Assembly (NCBI GenBank): GCA_014529385.2
Contig: CM043945.1
Coordinates: 149,347,241-149,407,240, forward strand
DNA length: 60,000 bases
Origin: Adiantum capillus-veneris
Taxonomy: Eukaryota; Streptophyta; Polypodiopsida; Polypodiales; Pteridaceae
Direction of reading: 5' to 3'
Part shown: one piece after another, positions 32,151 through 43,693 of the stretch
Layout: each line of letters opens with the position of its first letter
How positions within the stretch are numbered: position 1 is the first letter of the stretch
Position numbers and translations under genes: made by a program
The notes under the pieces: generated by a model
Database searches by the model: none
What the model was told of the DNA's origin: nothing
The model's input: the letters and a program-made list of their open reading frames with translations, nothing else

Positions 32151-32484
32151 TAGAACAGGTGGATAATAACAGAGCATTTAAAGTTATCAGTGATAGATTT
32201 ATAGGCCTACTCACTCACTATGCCCAAACTCAGGCACGGTCACATAAGGAGTAATTATTCCAACCATGCATGCGGTTTGAGACTTTTAATTTTACCCTAA
32301 CGCAGTGGCTTCGGTGCACACACAGTTAACAGCACACAGGAAGGGAAGAGGCAGGGAGAAAGAACCTGTCTCTGCAATATCCAATGGCACCGAGTTGGAT
32401 GGTGATGTCGCAGGTCATCGATAGCAAGAACCAAAAGGTGGCGATGGCGATGGCGATGGCGACGGCAACAAAGGACTCGACCCA
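32151..32484. other. Spacer
   Basis: No gene recognised. Near 32.44-32.47 kb it holds a short GGCGAT hexamer run (GATGGCGATGGCGATGGC). Confidence 0.5.
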
Positions 32485-32870
32485 GTGGAGGTCGCTCAAC
32501 GCAGGATCACGAGAGGTGGCCAAGCGGAAGAGCACAAAAAATGCAACGGCAATGGCGATCTGTTTGTTCTACTTGGACATGGAGATGGCGAGTGCAAGGG
32601 CGATTGGCATCTAACTCTCAACGCAGGATCACGAGAAGTGGCCAAGGGGAAGAGCGTAGAAAATGCAAAGGCAATGGCGATCTGTTTGTTCTACTTGGTG
32701 ATGGAGATGGAAAATGCAAGGGCGATCGGCGTCTGACTCTAAACGCAAGATCACGAGAGCTGTCCAAGGGGAAGAGCGCAGAAAAGGCAAAGGCAATGGC
32801 GATCTGTTTGTTCCACTTGGAGATGGAGATGGTGACTGCAAGGGCGATTGGCGTCTGTCTAACCCTAAAC
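32485..32870. repeat. 122-bp tandem repeat, three copies
   Basis: GATCTGTTTGTT.. occurs at 32557, 32679 and 32801 (spacing 122, 122), with GCAGGATCACGAGA, GGGGAAGAGCG and GCAAGGGCGATTGGC in each unit. Open frames on both strands only follow the repeat. Confidence 0.85.
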
Positions 32871-33179
32871 GGTCACTCAAAAAGGCACGTGGGTTGCGCT
32901 CACAAGGACAACCAGTAATAAATGGTCTCAGATTCCCATGCAGTACGATTTACCAACCACAATCTCGCGCATAAGTGAATTTGTCACCCTCCCCGAGGTA
33001 AGCATTCTAAGTTGAGGCAGTACCCCCGCCAAACATCTCAAGTTTCAACTATTCTGCCTCTTTTTGCGTCCGCTACTACGCATCATTCTAATTAACTCTA
33101 CCCCCATCAACGCTACACGGTAAGCAACCTCCATCACCTCTTGCTACTTACTACCCTTCTGTGCACTTGTATTTTGTGT

Positions 33180-33400
33180 AGTCAGTACCAGGCGAATAAG
33201 GGAAGGTAAACCCTGTTTGCTGCACCTGTTCGCTTGGTACTGACCATCGTCCTTGGTCAGTACCAAGAAAATAAGAGATGGTCACTTAGTTCGATGCCCC
33301 TGTTCGCTTGGTACTGACCAAAAGAAAAGTTAACTGATGTCTGCAGAGGTCAATACTAAGCAAATAAGGGGAAGGTAAACCCTGTTTGTTGCGGATTTAG
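33180..33400. repeat. Hairpin repeat array 2
   Basis: GTCAGTACCAGGCGAATAAG...CTGTTCGCTTGGTACTGACC (33180-33246), a second copy at 33255-33320 and a partial third near 33348. The arms correspond to those of the 31.5-kb array with GAACC changed to GTACC. Confidence 0.8.
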
Positions 33401-33560
33401 GGTTTTTTTTTTCCAAATACGCGTTTTGAATTTATAAAAAAGAAATAAAATTACAACTTAACACCGGGTTTTCAGTTAGAAAACACTTCAGACTTTACAA
33501 AGAGTGGCCTACTAATTTCCGGGGGTTTAGGGTTTGCAATAACCATGTAGTCCTTTTCCT

Positions 33561-33980
33561 TCACAGCCAAACTATCTCTTCTTGAAGCCTGTTGGCAAAG
33601 TTAATGGCTTCCTCATATTTACTGGCTAGCTCAAGCACTTCATCCTTCATCTCCTGTAGCCAATTAACGATAGCCTCTACAAAGCCATTCTCAACGAGCA
33701 ATCGCTGCATGTCTTCAGGCCTTCTTGCTTCCAGAGAGTCTTTAAGGATTGAGACCCTGTGCCTGACGATCAGCATTTGTTGCAGCTTCACGCTAGCATC
33801 CTGCACAGAGCATTTAGCAAATAAGCTCTTCAAACTAGGAGCTTGGAAATTGGGAGCGGAAAGCAAAGAATTACCAGCGGCTTACCTCGAGAATTGACTC
33901 CCGTGTTGAGAGCAGCCACTCCCGGGCTGTGTCGGTCGAGAACATTAAGGGTAACATTGGGGGAGGGTCAAGGGAGGACC
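33561..33980 (-). CDS. Small two-exon helical protein of the H3 transposon
   Basis: Minus strand. Exon 2, 33800-33561, encodes DASVKLQQMLIVRHRVSILK, ARRPEDMQRLLVENGFVEAI and LASKYEEAINFANRLQEEI, a hydrophilic, probably coiled-coil helix bundle. The preceding intron is 33801-33885 (85 nt; GAG|GTAAGCC...GTGCAG|GAT). Exon 1 upstream ends FSTDTAREWLLSTRESILE and joins in phase 0; ATG codons at about 33958 and 33946 (MLPLMFSTD) could start it. No stop interrupts these exons. No family recognised. By size (about 100 residues) and composition it could be an accessory or chromatin-binding factor, which is speculation. Confidence 0.5.
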
Positions 33981-34241
33981 TCCTGAGGAGGGCCCGGATG
34001 CCGTGTTGCTAGCATTGTGGGAGTCTACCTTGGAAAGGTATTACCACTATCCTAAGCTTCTTGTAGTTGTTCTGTGAAACCCTGAGGGAGGTTCTGAAAC
34101 AATTGCTGGTTAAATAGACTAGATGGACATGCCTAAAACGCAGAGCCTGGGTTGTGGCTTATGAGTGAGTGGTATGTGAGGGGTGGTACCGCCATGCGGT
34201 TTCATGAGAGGTAGACGTGGGAGAGAGAATCAATGGTACCA

Positions 34242-34260
34242 CCCCCCCCCCCCCCCCCCC
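34242..34260. repeat. Poly-C run
   Basis: Nineteen consecutive C after GGTACCA. No function is evident; it is not next to an LTR. Confidence 0.9.
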
Positions 34261-34349
34261 GAGATTAGGGGAGGTGATGGGAGGAACGACATGATAGTTA
34301 GGACCGCATGGATTTAAACGTCTCCTTCACATTGGTATTTTGTTGCATG

Positions 34350-34792
34350 GGATGAAAACCTATTCGCTTGCTTGTACACTTTTTTGAGGTCACTACCAAG
34401 CGAATAAGGTATTTTGTTGCACGGGATGCAAACCTGTTCGCTTGGTATTGACCTTTGAAAAAGTGATGTCTGTTAATACTATTTTCTGAGGTCACTACCG
34501 AGCAAATAGGCAAGGCAAACTCTTTTCTATGCACCTATTTGCTTGGTACTGACCTCAAAAAATATCAGTCATGTCTGCTATTACTATTTTCTGAGGTCAC
34601 TACCGAGCGAATAAGAGAAGGCAAACTCTTTCCTATGCACCTATTAGCTTGGTACTGACCTCAGAAAATATAAGTCATGTCCGCTATTACTATTTTCTGA
34701 GGTCACTACCAAGAGAATATGGGAAGGCAAACTCTTTCCTATGCACCTATTCGCTTGGTACTGACCTCAGAAAATGTAAGTCATGTGTGCTA
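34350..34792. repeat. Hairpin repeat array 3, left half
   Basis: Units of about 95-106 bp: TGAGGTCACTACCGAGCGAAT...ACCTATTCGCTTGGTACTGACCTCAG, starting near 34498, 34593 and 34699, with an earlier diverged copy near 34385. Copia-A inserted in this array; it continues at 46992. Confidence 0.85.
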
Positions 34793-34797
34793 TTACT
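34793..34797 (+). repeat. Copia-A target site duplication, left (TTACT)
   Basis: TTACT before the 5' LTR is repeated exactly at 46992-46996 after the 3' LTR. Confidence 0.95.
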
Positions 34798-35023
34798 TGT
34801 TACCAGATACATGTGGTAGTGATGTGTGTGAACACACTAGGACCGTCGGGGCATTTTTTCCCTCTTTAGGAGGTTTTTTCCCCCGAGCATTGTATATACG
34901 CCCATCACTCTAGGGCTATCGATCTTTCCATTGTACACTAAGTTATACACTCTCTATTGTGTGCCTTGAGCTTCCTTTGTCTTCTCCAAGCTGTGTGGTT
35001 TCTTTGCAACCCTAATTCCAACA
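34798..35023 (+). repeat. Copia-A 5' LTR
   Basis: 226 bp, TGTTACCAGATACATG to CTAATTCCAACA. TTGTATATACGCCC near 34891 is a plausible TATA element. Nearly identical to 46765-46991. Confidence 0.95.
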
Positions 35024-35025
35024 AT

Positions 35026-35040
35026 TGGTATCAAAGCAGG
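35026..35040 (+). promoter_or_regulatory. Copia-A primer binding site
   Basis: TGGTATCAAAGCAGG just inside the LTR, one change from the initiator-tRNA type TGGTATCAGAGC. Confidence 0.85.
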
Positions 35041-35884
35041 TTGCATCCTCCCGGGCTTATTCGCCAGCTGCTCCAGTACACGCTGTCGAGAAATTTGCGG
35101 TCTTGCCAGGAAAGCACCGGGCTTATGGCTGTGAGAGTTTGTGAGAGAACTCAACAAAAACTATATGAAGGAGTTAAACCATAGATGCCATGAAGACTAG
35201 GGTTTGGAAAGAAGTGCAATCAAAGAAGACTCACTCTTTCTCTCTTGCACTCACACACACAAAGAATGAACACAAAAGAGAATGTCAAAACAATACGAAA
35301 ATGAAAACATCAAGGCTATGGTCATATCGTATCATGGGTAATATGAAAGGGTTAACAGATGAGTTAATGGCATTCAATCTTGGCTGGCCAAATAGGCTAA
35401 GAATTGCTCTTTGGAATTGTAGTTTTGTGCTTACCATAATATATATATTTTGTCTAGTGATTGGGATTAATTGTGTGTACAAATCCTCTTGGTTCATAGC
35501 AAAGTTATAGTCTATGAGAGGTAGTATGATGGGATCTGGTGATAGAAGTATTTCATTAAGCCTTTCTGGGCCAAAGAGAAACACTATACGTTGTTGAAAG
35601 TGTATTTTTCGGCTAATCCATACGTTAATTCTAATAGATCGTACAGAGTGAAAGCGATAGAAATGATCATCATGTGGGTTATTCATCTAGGATAGTATGT
35701 GAGAAATGTAGATATGAGAGAAGTGAAGAGATGAAAAGTTTCCCTCCCAAGCCCTATTCTTGCCCGTAGGCAATAAGGATACTGCGGGGAGAGATGTACC
35801 TGTAGAAAAGAGAACCTAGAATTTGCAGAGAGGATGAATTACTAAGAATGAGAGAGATAGGTTTGGTTAAGGAGATGAGATTAG

Positions 35885-35973
<89 letters not shown>

Positions 35974-37447
35974 GGGTTAGAGATGAAAAAGAAAACAACA
36001 AGAAATCAAGAAAACATCAATGTAGAACACATCTTACTTGACAAACCCTTTGGCACCATTATTGATGGAGAGAGAAGAAGAGGGGAGAATTCAACTTTGA
36101 TTGATACGCCAAGTCCACACCCTTCTTTGATTAGAGTTGATCTTCCAAGGATAGCATGCAAGGATGGCTAGTCTTCCTCTAGGAGAAAGTGTAGGCTTAG
36201 GCTTATGTTAATGGCTAAGTACAATTAGGCATTAATACTCACTCTCTCAAGAATTCCTCTCATCAATGGCTTGAATGCTTGAGTTCCTTTTCAAGGAATA
36301 AGAGGTCCCCTTTTATAGGTGAAGGGAACCCCCAAGGGTTTACACAAGAAGAGAGGAGCCAATGTGAACAGGAATTGGAAAAGTTGGAAATGAGTTGTCC
36401 CTGCATGATGTGGGCAGACTAGGGTCCATTATTTTGATCATATCTCCTCAACCGTGGCTCCAAATAAAAAAGTAAAAATATGGGCAGAAACTTCAGCTCA
36501 TTAGCTACGATTTTCATTTTAAAATCATTTTCCAATTCGGATTGGAACCTTGTGTAAAAAATTCATCAAAATAGGGTCCATTTCTGGCAGCAAAAGTCTT
36601 CCCATGGTCTCCTTAGCCTAGACTTTCATTTAATTCCAAAGGACACCTCATGCCATATGAAAGCATGACATTGCTCCTTGACAAAGTTTTGTAATCATGC
36701 TTGCAATAATGCATTAAAATAAGTGTATCTTTGAAATCATGCCACCTAGTGTCCCACTAGGATTTGATTCCCTCCTAGTAGCTATTTAAAAAGAAATATA
36801 AGAAAAGTATAAAAAATACATAGAATATATATATATTGGAGTTTACCCTAGATATAGGATCTAGCTAGGGTGTGAGATGATAATGAGATAGTAGAAATAA
36901 AGAATCAATGCTTTTTGCCCCAAGTTAAAGAGGCGGAGCTATTGAGCTTTTCCCATAGTATTTTCTGATGGTAAAGTAAGTATAGGATACCCTTGAGAAA
37001 AATAATAGGATGAGATAGAAGGCTTATTATTATACTTAAATATGCATATATACATTATAGGAAAGATAATTATGTATCTAAAAAGTTACAAGATAGATCT
37101 TGTAGCATGCATTCCCACTATGTACGTGTCACAGCACGACAACGCCTGCTCACTTTCTCCGATTTCACTGAGCTTTGGCAAGCGTTCACAGGTCGACAAA
37201 TATTTCGGGAACGCTCTTAGAGCCCGGTCTTCTCAGATTTTTTATTTGGGCTCATTTCGGCCTCCGTTTCCACTACAAGCAGTACTGCACAGGCTATTTC
37301 GTCATTTTGTGCAGAATTTCTGTCAGTGCCGTTTTCGGCATAACAGGTGCCTTATAGTCTTCTATGGTTTGTGCTATATAGCACGTGTTGTTTCCGCTCC
37401 GTTTCTCCTATTTTGCGGCACTTTTCACATCAGGTGCAGCATTTACC
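35041..37447. other. Copia-A leader with probable secondary insertion (about 35.15-37.12 kb)
   Basis: 2.4 kb between PBS and gag ATG, long for copia. 35.15-37.12 kb is AT-rich and different in character from its flanks. On the minus strand it has CCTATAAAAGGGGACC near 36.31 kb, a TATA-like box, so it could be a solo LTR of a minus-strand element. No flanking duplication was identified. No convincing coding region. Confidence 0.4.
35885..35972. repeat. (CATA)n(TA)n(GT)n compound microsatellite
   Basis: ATACATACATAC..., TATATATATA, then GTGTGT... to 35972. Confidence 0.95.
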
Positions 37448-38848
37448 ATGGCTGACAACAACAACACAGATGTGTTCAAGATGTTTGCTGCTGAGGATAG
37501 GTTGGATGGGGATAACTACCCTATGTGTTCTTATATGATGCAACATGTTCTTGTGTCAAAAGGCGTCTGGAACATTGTGCAGGGCATTGTTATACGTCCT
37601 GGTTCTGAGGATGTAGGTGATGTTGAGGATGTTGCAGGTCTTGCTGCAAGGATTGCTGCTGTTAGAGTTGTTTTGCCTACGGCAGAACAAGCTCGTTGGG
37701 ATGTTAAGGATGTGCAGGCTCATGCATTGATTGCGTTGTCTATGAAGCGCACCATTGTTCCTCACATCCGTTCAGCAAAATCTGCAAAACAAGCTTGGGA
37801 TATTTTGGCTGGTCTTTATGCAAGCCGCAATGAGGCTAAAATTGCTTTGCTGCGTAAAGAGCTAGAGTCAAAGATTATGCATGAGAAAGATGATATGGAC
37901 AGTTTCCTTGCTAGTGTCAAGGATATCAATGAGCAGCTTATTTCTGCAGGTGAAGTCATTTCAGATAGTTCCCTTGTGCAGACTGTTCTTGATGCCTTAC
38001 CAGATTCCTACCAGACTTTTGCTAGTACTTGGAGACTGATGACCCAAGGAAATCCTAAAGTTGTCAAGTTTGATGCATTATGCACATTATTGTTGCAAGA
38101 GTCACTTTCTAGAAAAAACAGGACTAGGCAGCATGCAGTTGAACAGGCTTTTATTGCTTCTCATAGAAAGGGTGGTAACAGTAATGCAGCCACTTCTTAT
38201 GGTTCTATTGCGAGTGGCAAAAATTTTGTTCCTAATGCTTTTGCTGGAAGCACTTCGTCTGGAAATTCTGGTGATAAGGGCAAAAAGAAGATGCGTTGCC
38301 ATTATTGTAAAGCTAATGATCACTTGATCAAGTCGTGTCCTAAGTTGAAGGCCAAAGAGGCTAAGAAGAAAGAGGGTGGTTCCACTACAAATGCTGGTTC
38401 CACTACAAATGCAGCCATTGTTGAGTCTTCTTTGAAAGGAGACTGTGATGCTGATGTTGATGCAGAATGGGCTTTTAGCGCAGAGTGCACTTACAATCCT
38501 GCTGTCCATGATGCATTCTTGTCAATTGTTGCTGTAGATTCACATGTGTGGTATTTCGATAGTGGTGCTACAAAGCACATTACCTCACATCGTGAATTGT
38601 TTACCTCTCTCGAGTCTGTCCCTCATGGGAATTCAGTCACTTGCGCCAACAATTCCTCTTATCCAGTTCAGGGAGTTGGAAAGATTGTGCTTAATGCTGC
38701 TAATGGCAGTTCTTTCACACTTGTTGATGCACTTTATGTACCTGGGATCAAGAAGAATCTCTTGTCTGTATCCGCACTTGCTAGACTTGGACTTGTAGTC
38801 AAATTTGTGGATGACAGATGTACAGTTCATGATCTCAGTTTTGGTTGA
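37448..38848 (+). pseudogene. Copia-A gag and protease
   Basis: ATG 37448 in an ACCATGG context (MADNNNTDVFKMFAAEDRLD). Gag domain with LDGDNYPMCSYMMQHVL, AKQAWDILAGLYASRNEAK and DDMDSFLASVKDINEQL; CCHC knuckle CHYCKANDHLIKSC (38297); protease motif WYFDSGATKHITSH near 38.55 kb, then VDALYVPGIKKNLLSVSAL. The frame ends at 38848 after a 1-nt shift near 38840. Confidence 0.9.
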
Positions 38849-39806
38849 TGAAATTGTTGCATCTGGCCTTTTGTGCCGTGGGCTGTATAAGCTCACTTTG
38901 TATGACAAGTGTGGACAAAATTTTACAAATGCTGTTGCAGATTCAAGGGCTATTTCAGATGCAAAACTTTGGCATGCACGTTTTGGTCATCTGAATTTTA
39001 CCAGTTTGTTGCGTTTGCAAAAATCTGATATAGTTGCTTCTTTGCCGCCTCTTGAAGCACTTGTCAAACATGTTTGTGAAGGCTGTATTTTGGGTAAGAT
39101 GCAGTGTTCTAAGTTTCCAAAGGATGGTTCAGTTTGGGCCACATGCAGGTTGCAGCTTGTGCATAGTGATGTTTGTGGGCCCATGCAAACTCCGTCCTTG
39201 GGCAATTACCTGTACTTCATGACTTTCATTGATGATTACTCCAGGCATGCATGGGTATTTACGCTTAAAGCGAAGTCCAAAGTTTTTATGTGCTTCAAAC
39301 AATTTCTAGCTATGGCTGAAAATGTCTGGAAATGTACTATGGGCACCCTCCGTTCCGATCGAGGCGGGGAGTATATGTCTCATGAATTTAATGCATTTCT
39401 GGCTAGTCATGGGAAAAACACCAATGTACAGTGCCTTATACACCTCAACAAAATGGTGTTGCTGAAAGGAAAAACAGGTCACTTACGAAAATGGCACGAT
39501 GTATAGTCAAAAGTCAAGCTTTGCCACATTATTTTTGGCTTGAGGCCATCATGTGTGCCACTTATGTACTTAGCAGGTGTCCTACGAAAGCTTTGCAGTC
39601 TATTACTCCATATGAAGCATGGCATGATAGAAAGCCTTCTATTGAGCACATGCGTGTTTTTGGTTGTTTGGCATATGCTTTGGTGCCACAAGTGCAGCGC
39701 AGAAAATTGGATGATAAGGCTGTCAAATGTATTTTTTTTGGTTATAGTGCTGAAAGCAAAGGTTATAGGTTGTATCATCCTCAAACAAAACGTATTCTGG
39801 TTTCTT
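38849..39806 (+). pseudogene. Copia-A integrase
   Basis: GAG-pre-integrase LWHARFGHLNFTSLLRL (38.97 kb), CEGCILGKM, then LVHSDVCGPMQTPSLG and LRSDRGGEYMSHEF (two catalytic Asp), a frameshift near 39425, and YTPQQNGVAERKNRSL (catalytic Glu), HMRVFGCLAYALVP, KCIFFGYS. Ends at TGA 39806-39808. All three catalytic residues are preserved although frames are broken. Confidence 0.9.
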
Positions 39807-39808
39807 GA

Positions 39809-41098
39809 GATGTAGTGTTTGTGGAAGATTTTGTTCAGCCCTTGCTGTCATGTACTAGAGATAGTAATGTAAGCTCACAGGCCATTTATGACACTTTGTT
39901 GCCTCTTTTCAGTGGTGGAAATATGAATGTAAGTTCCAATGAGGAAAATGTACAGCCTATGGGGTTTCTGAAAATGTTCTAGATCAGCCTATTATTGATG
40001 CAGATGTACATGATGTACTTGATGAGGAAAGAGCTGAAAATGAGCAGGCTAGAGGTATGCCAAAATGACTGGTGCACACTTTGCATGACAATAAATTGGA
40101 TGCACTTTTGTCTAGTCGTACTCGTTCAGGCTCTCGCCATGCATCTTATGCATCAGATTGTTATGCCTTGGCTGTGTCTAGCTTACATGATGTTGAGGAG
40201 CCTCTGTCTTTTGATGAAGCACAGAATTCAAAAAATTGGTTGGCTGCCATGCAATCAGAATATGATGCACTCATAGAAAATGACACATGGACTTTATGTG
40301 ATTTGCCTCCTGGCAAAAAGGCCATTGGTATGAAGTGGGTTTACAAGTTGAAACGCAAGCCGGATGGTGAGATCGATCGCCATAAGGCTCGACTTGTTGC
40401 AAAGGGTTATGCACAGAAAAAGGGCATAGATTATGAAGTGACTTTTTCTCCCACTTGTCGTATGACTACTGTGCGTTTTCTATGTGCATTGGCAGCTCAT
40501 TTTTCTTGGGATGTACATCAATAGCCATTGTTACTGCTTTCTTGAATGGTGACATATTTGAGGAAGTTTATGTAACGTAGCCTCGCGGTTTTGTCATAAA
40601 AGGACAAGAGGACAAAGTGTGCAAATGTAACAAGGCTTTGTATGGGTTGAAGCAATCTCCTCGTGCTTGGTATGAAAAAGCTGACACTCATTTGGTCAAA
40701 CAAGGCTTTCATAAAACAGTCCAACAGAAAGCACATTATATGTAAAGCGTGAGGGTGATGTACTTCTCATTGTGGTTCTTTATGTGGATGATTTCCTGAT
40801 CACTCACTGGACCAAATGAGAGACATATTGCTGAATTTAAGGCTGATTTGAATGCTACTTTCAAGATGAAAGATTTGGGGCTGTTGCATCATTACTTGGG
40901 TATACAGTTTAAGCAGTGTGATGGTGGTATTGTCTTGTGTCAGAAAAGTTACATAGAGACATTGCTATGTAAGTTTGGACTTGAGGATTGCAAACCTATT
41001 ACCACTCCCATGGAAACAGGTTTGAAGTTGAGTCTACATGATGCTGGCGATCTTGCTGATGTCACTCTTTATCAAAGTGTTGTTGGCTGCCTCATTTA
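39809..41098 (+). pseudogene. Copia-A reverse transcriptase, 5' of copia-B2
   Basis: NWLAAMQSEYDALIENDTW, GMKWVYKLKRKPDGEI, RHKARLVAKGYAQKKGID (40.2-40.5 kb), then broken frames with ALYGLKQSPRAWYEK (40.63 kb), VVLYVDDFLIT (catalytic pair, 40.78 kb), and MKDLGLLHHYLGIQF, QSVVGCLIYV. The coding sequence stops at the copia-B2 insertion and resumes at 46055. Confidence 0.9.
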
Positions 41099-41288
41099 TG
41101 TTGGGGTATAAAGCCCAATGTGGTCGCCCAGGTAAGTGGGCAGGCCGCCAGGTATGTACACATATTCTTTTTTTAAAACCTAATAAGAACTCACTATGCT
41201 CTACACATTACGGTAGAGAGAGTTCACCATATCGTCATGCTCTTCTTCTCGCACTCTCTCGCGTCGCACTTCCGCTCGTACTCCTTCA
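41099..41288 (+). repeat. Copia-B2 5' LTR
   Basis: 190 bp, TGTTGGGG...CTCCTTCA; matches 45860-46049 with few differences and the copia-B1 LTRs except a 2-bp CT difference. Confidence 0.95.
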
Positions 41289-41290
41289 AC

Positions 41291-41302
41291 TGGTATCAGA
41301 GC
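41291..41302 (+). promoter_or_regulatory. Copia-B2 primer binding site
   Basis: TGGTATCAGAGC, as in copia-B1. Confidence 0.9.
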
Positions 41303-42343
41303 TAGAATCGAGGCTCGGGGCAGCATTTGCAGGTAGCCAGAGTCACCTGCTCATATTGGAGTGAGATTCGACAGGCGAAGACAGGGGCCCAAATCCTGAG
41401 GTCGTCTCGGCCACCGTTCGGCTTCGACAAAGTTCTGCGCAGGCCATTTTCGACTACGTGGTCTCGGCGGGTGGAGATCCGACTCTGCAAATTGGGGTTT
41501 TGGCCTACGACTGCAGGTGCTAAGGATATCTGCACTTCCAAAGTGCTAATTTGTGGCTGTCTACACATCGAAGGATGGCTCACAATTCTTGGAGGCGTGT
41601 CACATACGACATGGACGCACCTACACACAGACTGTAGGCGACATCCACTAGTTCATCAGGTAGCTTGTGTTTGTTTCTTGATATTCCAGATTTCATCCTA
41701 ACATTGCAAGTACTTCCACATGGAATTTATTGTCAGAGATGATGTATGTCTGTTGAGGGTTTGCTGGCTATGAGTCACGCAGCAAACAACCGCCGCAGCG
41801 ATTACAGCATACAGTGGGAAATATGTGGATGTATGACTTTGTGGGAAGTCTATGTACTGTCAGATTTACTGTAGCCTTTGTTGAGGGTCAAGTGAGGTTT
41901 TATTGAGCTGGGGGATTCTCGAATGTTGAGATCCTTTCGATGATACAGGTCTTGGAGCGATCCCTCGAGCACCCTTAGATAGGCAGCTAGGATGTATTGA
42001 CTGTGAGTTACACAATTGGGATTGCATCTTTGCTTTACTGCCGTTGAGGCATTGTCGCAATCTATGCTTACAGGACACTGACAGGACAGTGAGAGACAGT
42101 ACAGGTGCAGGACAGGTTTACCCACAGCTTACAGTGTCAGAGAGACAGTGGTTTTTTGAGCTGTTTTTTGGTCAGTTTTTGAGTACACCAGAGCCATTTT
42201 ACAAAGGAGACTCTGCCGAAATTTCTGCAGAATCTGAAGCTTTCTTGGTTCATTTGACAGGTTGATATTCGTTCAGAGGTCAGTTTACAGGGGAAACTCT
42301 GCCGAATTTTTCCCAGGAAAGTAAACTACTGTGAAGCGTAGCT

Positions 42344-43693
42344 ATGGCTGGATCACAGGACACTGCTCTTTACAATATCAAGAAGCTGGATGGAACCAAT
42401 TTCCCATTGTGGAAGAAGCAGATTTTGCACGTGTTGGTACAAAATAAGCAGATAAAACCTATAAAGCTCAAGGGGATAAAACCACAAGATATGGACGAAG
42501 ATGAATGGAGCGAAATGGATGAATTGGCGCTTTCTACCATTATGCTGACTTTGGCAGAAAGCGTTTACTTCCATGTAGCAGACGAGATGTCGGCTTATGA
42601 AGCATGGACAAAGATGAGTGATCTTTATGAGAAGCAGAGTGCAGCTTCACAGGTATACTGGCTTAAGAAGCTTGTTGACTTGAAGATGAAAGAAGGGACA
42701 CCTATGTCCAATCATCTGAATGAATTTAACACCATCTATAGTCAGTTGTCAGCTCAAGGTGTCAAGTTTGATGAACCTGTTAGAGCTATGTTCCTGTTGA
42801 TCACATTGCGGGAAAGTTGGGACACTTTTCGCACAGCTTTGAGTAATTCTGCACCTCCAAATGGTTTGACCATAGCAGGTGTAGAAGGCAGTCTGCTTAC
42901 TGAAGAAACCAACAGAAAGACAATGGAAAAAGGCAAAGGAACAGCCTTAGTTGTCAGGGGAAGGACCAAAGAAAAGTACAAAGGTGGAAAGAGGAATCAG
43001 TCTCGTAGCAAGTCCCGCAGTGCTAAAGTCAAGAGTGACATAGAATGCTACCATTGTGGCAAGAAGGGTCACATGAAAAGAGACTGCAGAGAATGGAAAG
43101 CAGAAAAAGGCAAAGAGAAAGCTGAAGACCATGGTGAGAAGAACAAGTCCTCAGTGAAGATTCAAGAAATAAATGTGACAAATACTGTTGCAGAGGATGA
43201 CAGTCTAGTGTCAGGAGACATCTACTTCTTGAAGAATACAATGGACTCAGCTCTTCTTACAGCATCTTATGGAAATGCACTGAGTGACTGGATTGTAGAC
43301 TCAAGGGCATCACTTCATGTGTCTCCAAACAAGGAGTGGTTTACTTCTTATGTGACCACTAAAGATCATGTTCGGCTAGTCAATAGGTAGACATGTGAGA
43401 TCTTAGGTGTTGGAGATGTTCAATTGAAGTTTCAGAATGGCTCTTCTTTCACCCTGAAGAATGTGAGACATGTTCCCGCAATTACAAAGAGCTTGATCAG
43501 CACAGGTTTACTTCATGATGCTAGCTACATCACCACTTTTGGACAGAACATGCGGAAGATATCCAAGGGTTCTATGAGTGTAGCACATGGAGTAAAGTCT
43601 AGCGGACTTTACATGATTTATGTATCAAATGTCTCTAAAAATGTAATCAATGTAACCGAGCAGCCTAACTTTTCTTTGTGGCATAGCCGGTGA
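42344..43693 (+). pseudogene. Copia-B2 gag and protease
   Basis: Collinear with copia-B1 gag from ATG 42344. Zinc knuckle CYHCGKKGHMKRDC is intact. The protease motif reads VDSRAS instead of DSGA, destroying the catalytic Gly. TAG at 43388-43390 (CAG in copia-B1) interrupts, and TGA at 43691-43693 falls in LWHSR-GHM, where copia-B1 is also broken. Confidence 0.93.

Noticed and set aside
32384-32974. Several overlapping plus- and minus-strand ORFs
   Set aside because: They follow a 122-bp tandem repeat on all frames; no start context or domain, so kept only as a repeat.
34242-34260. Poly-C as a second polypurine tract
   Set aside because: No LTR starts next to it; it sits in spacer between a small gene and a hairpin array.
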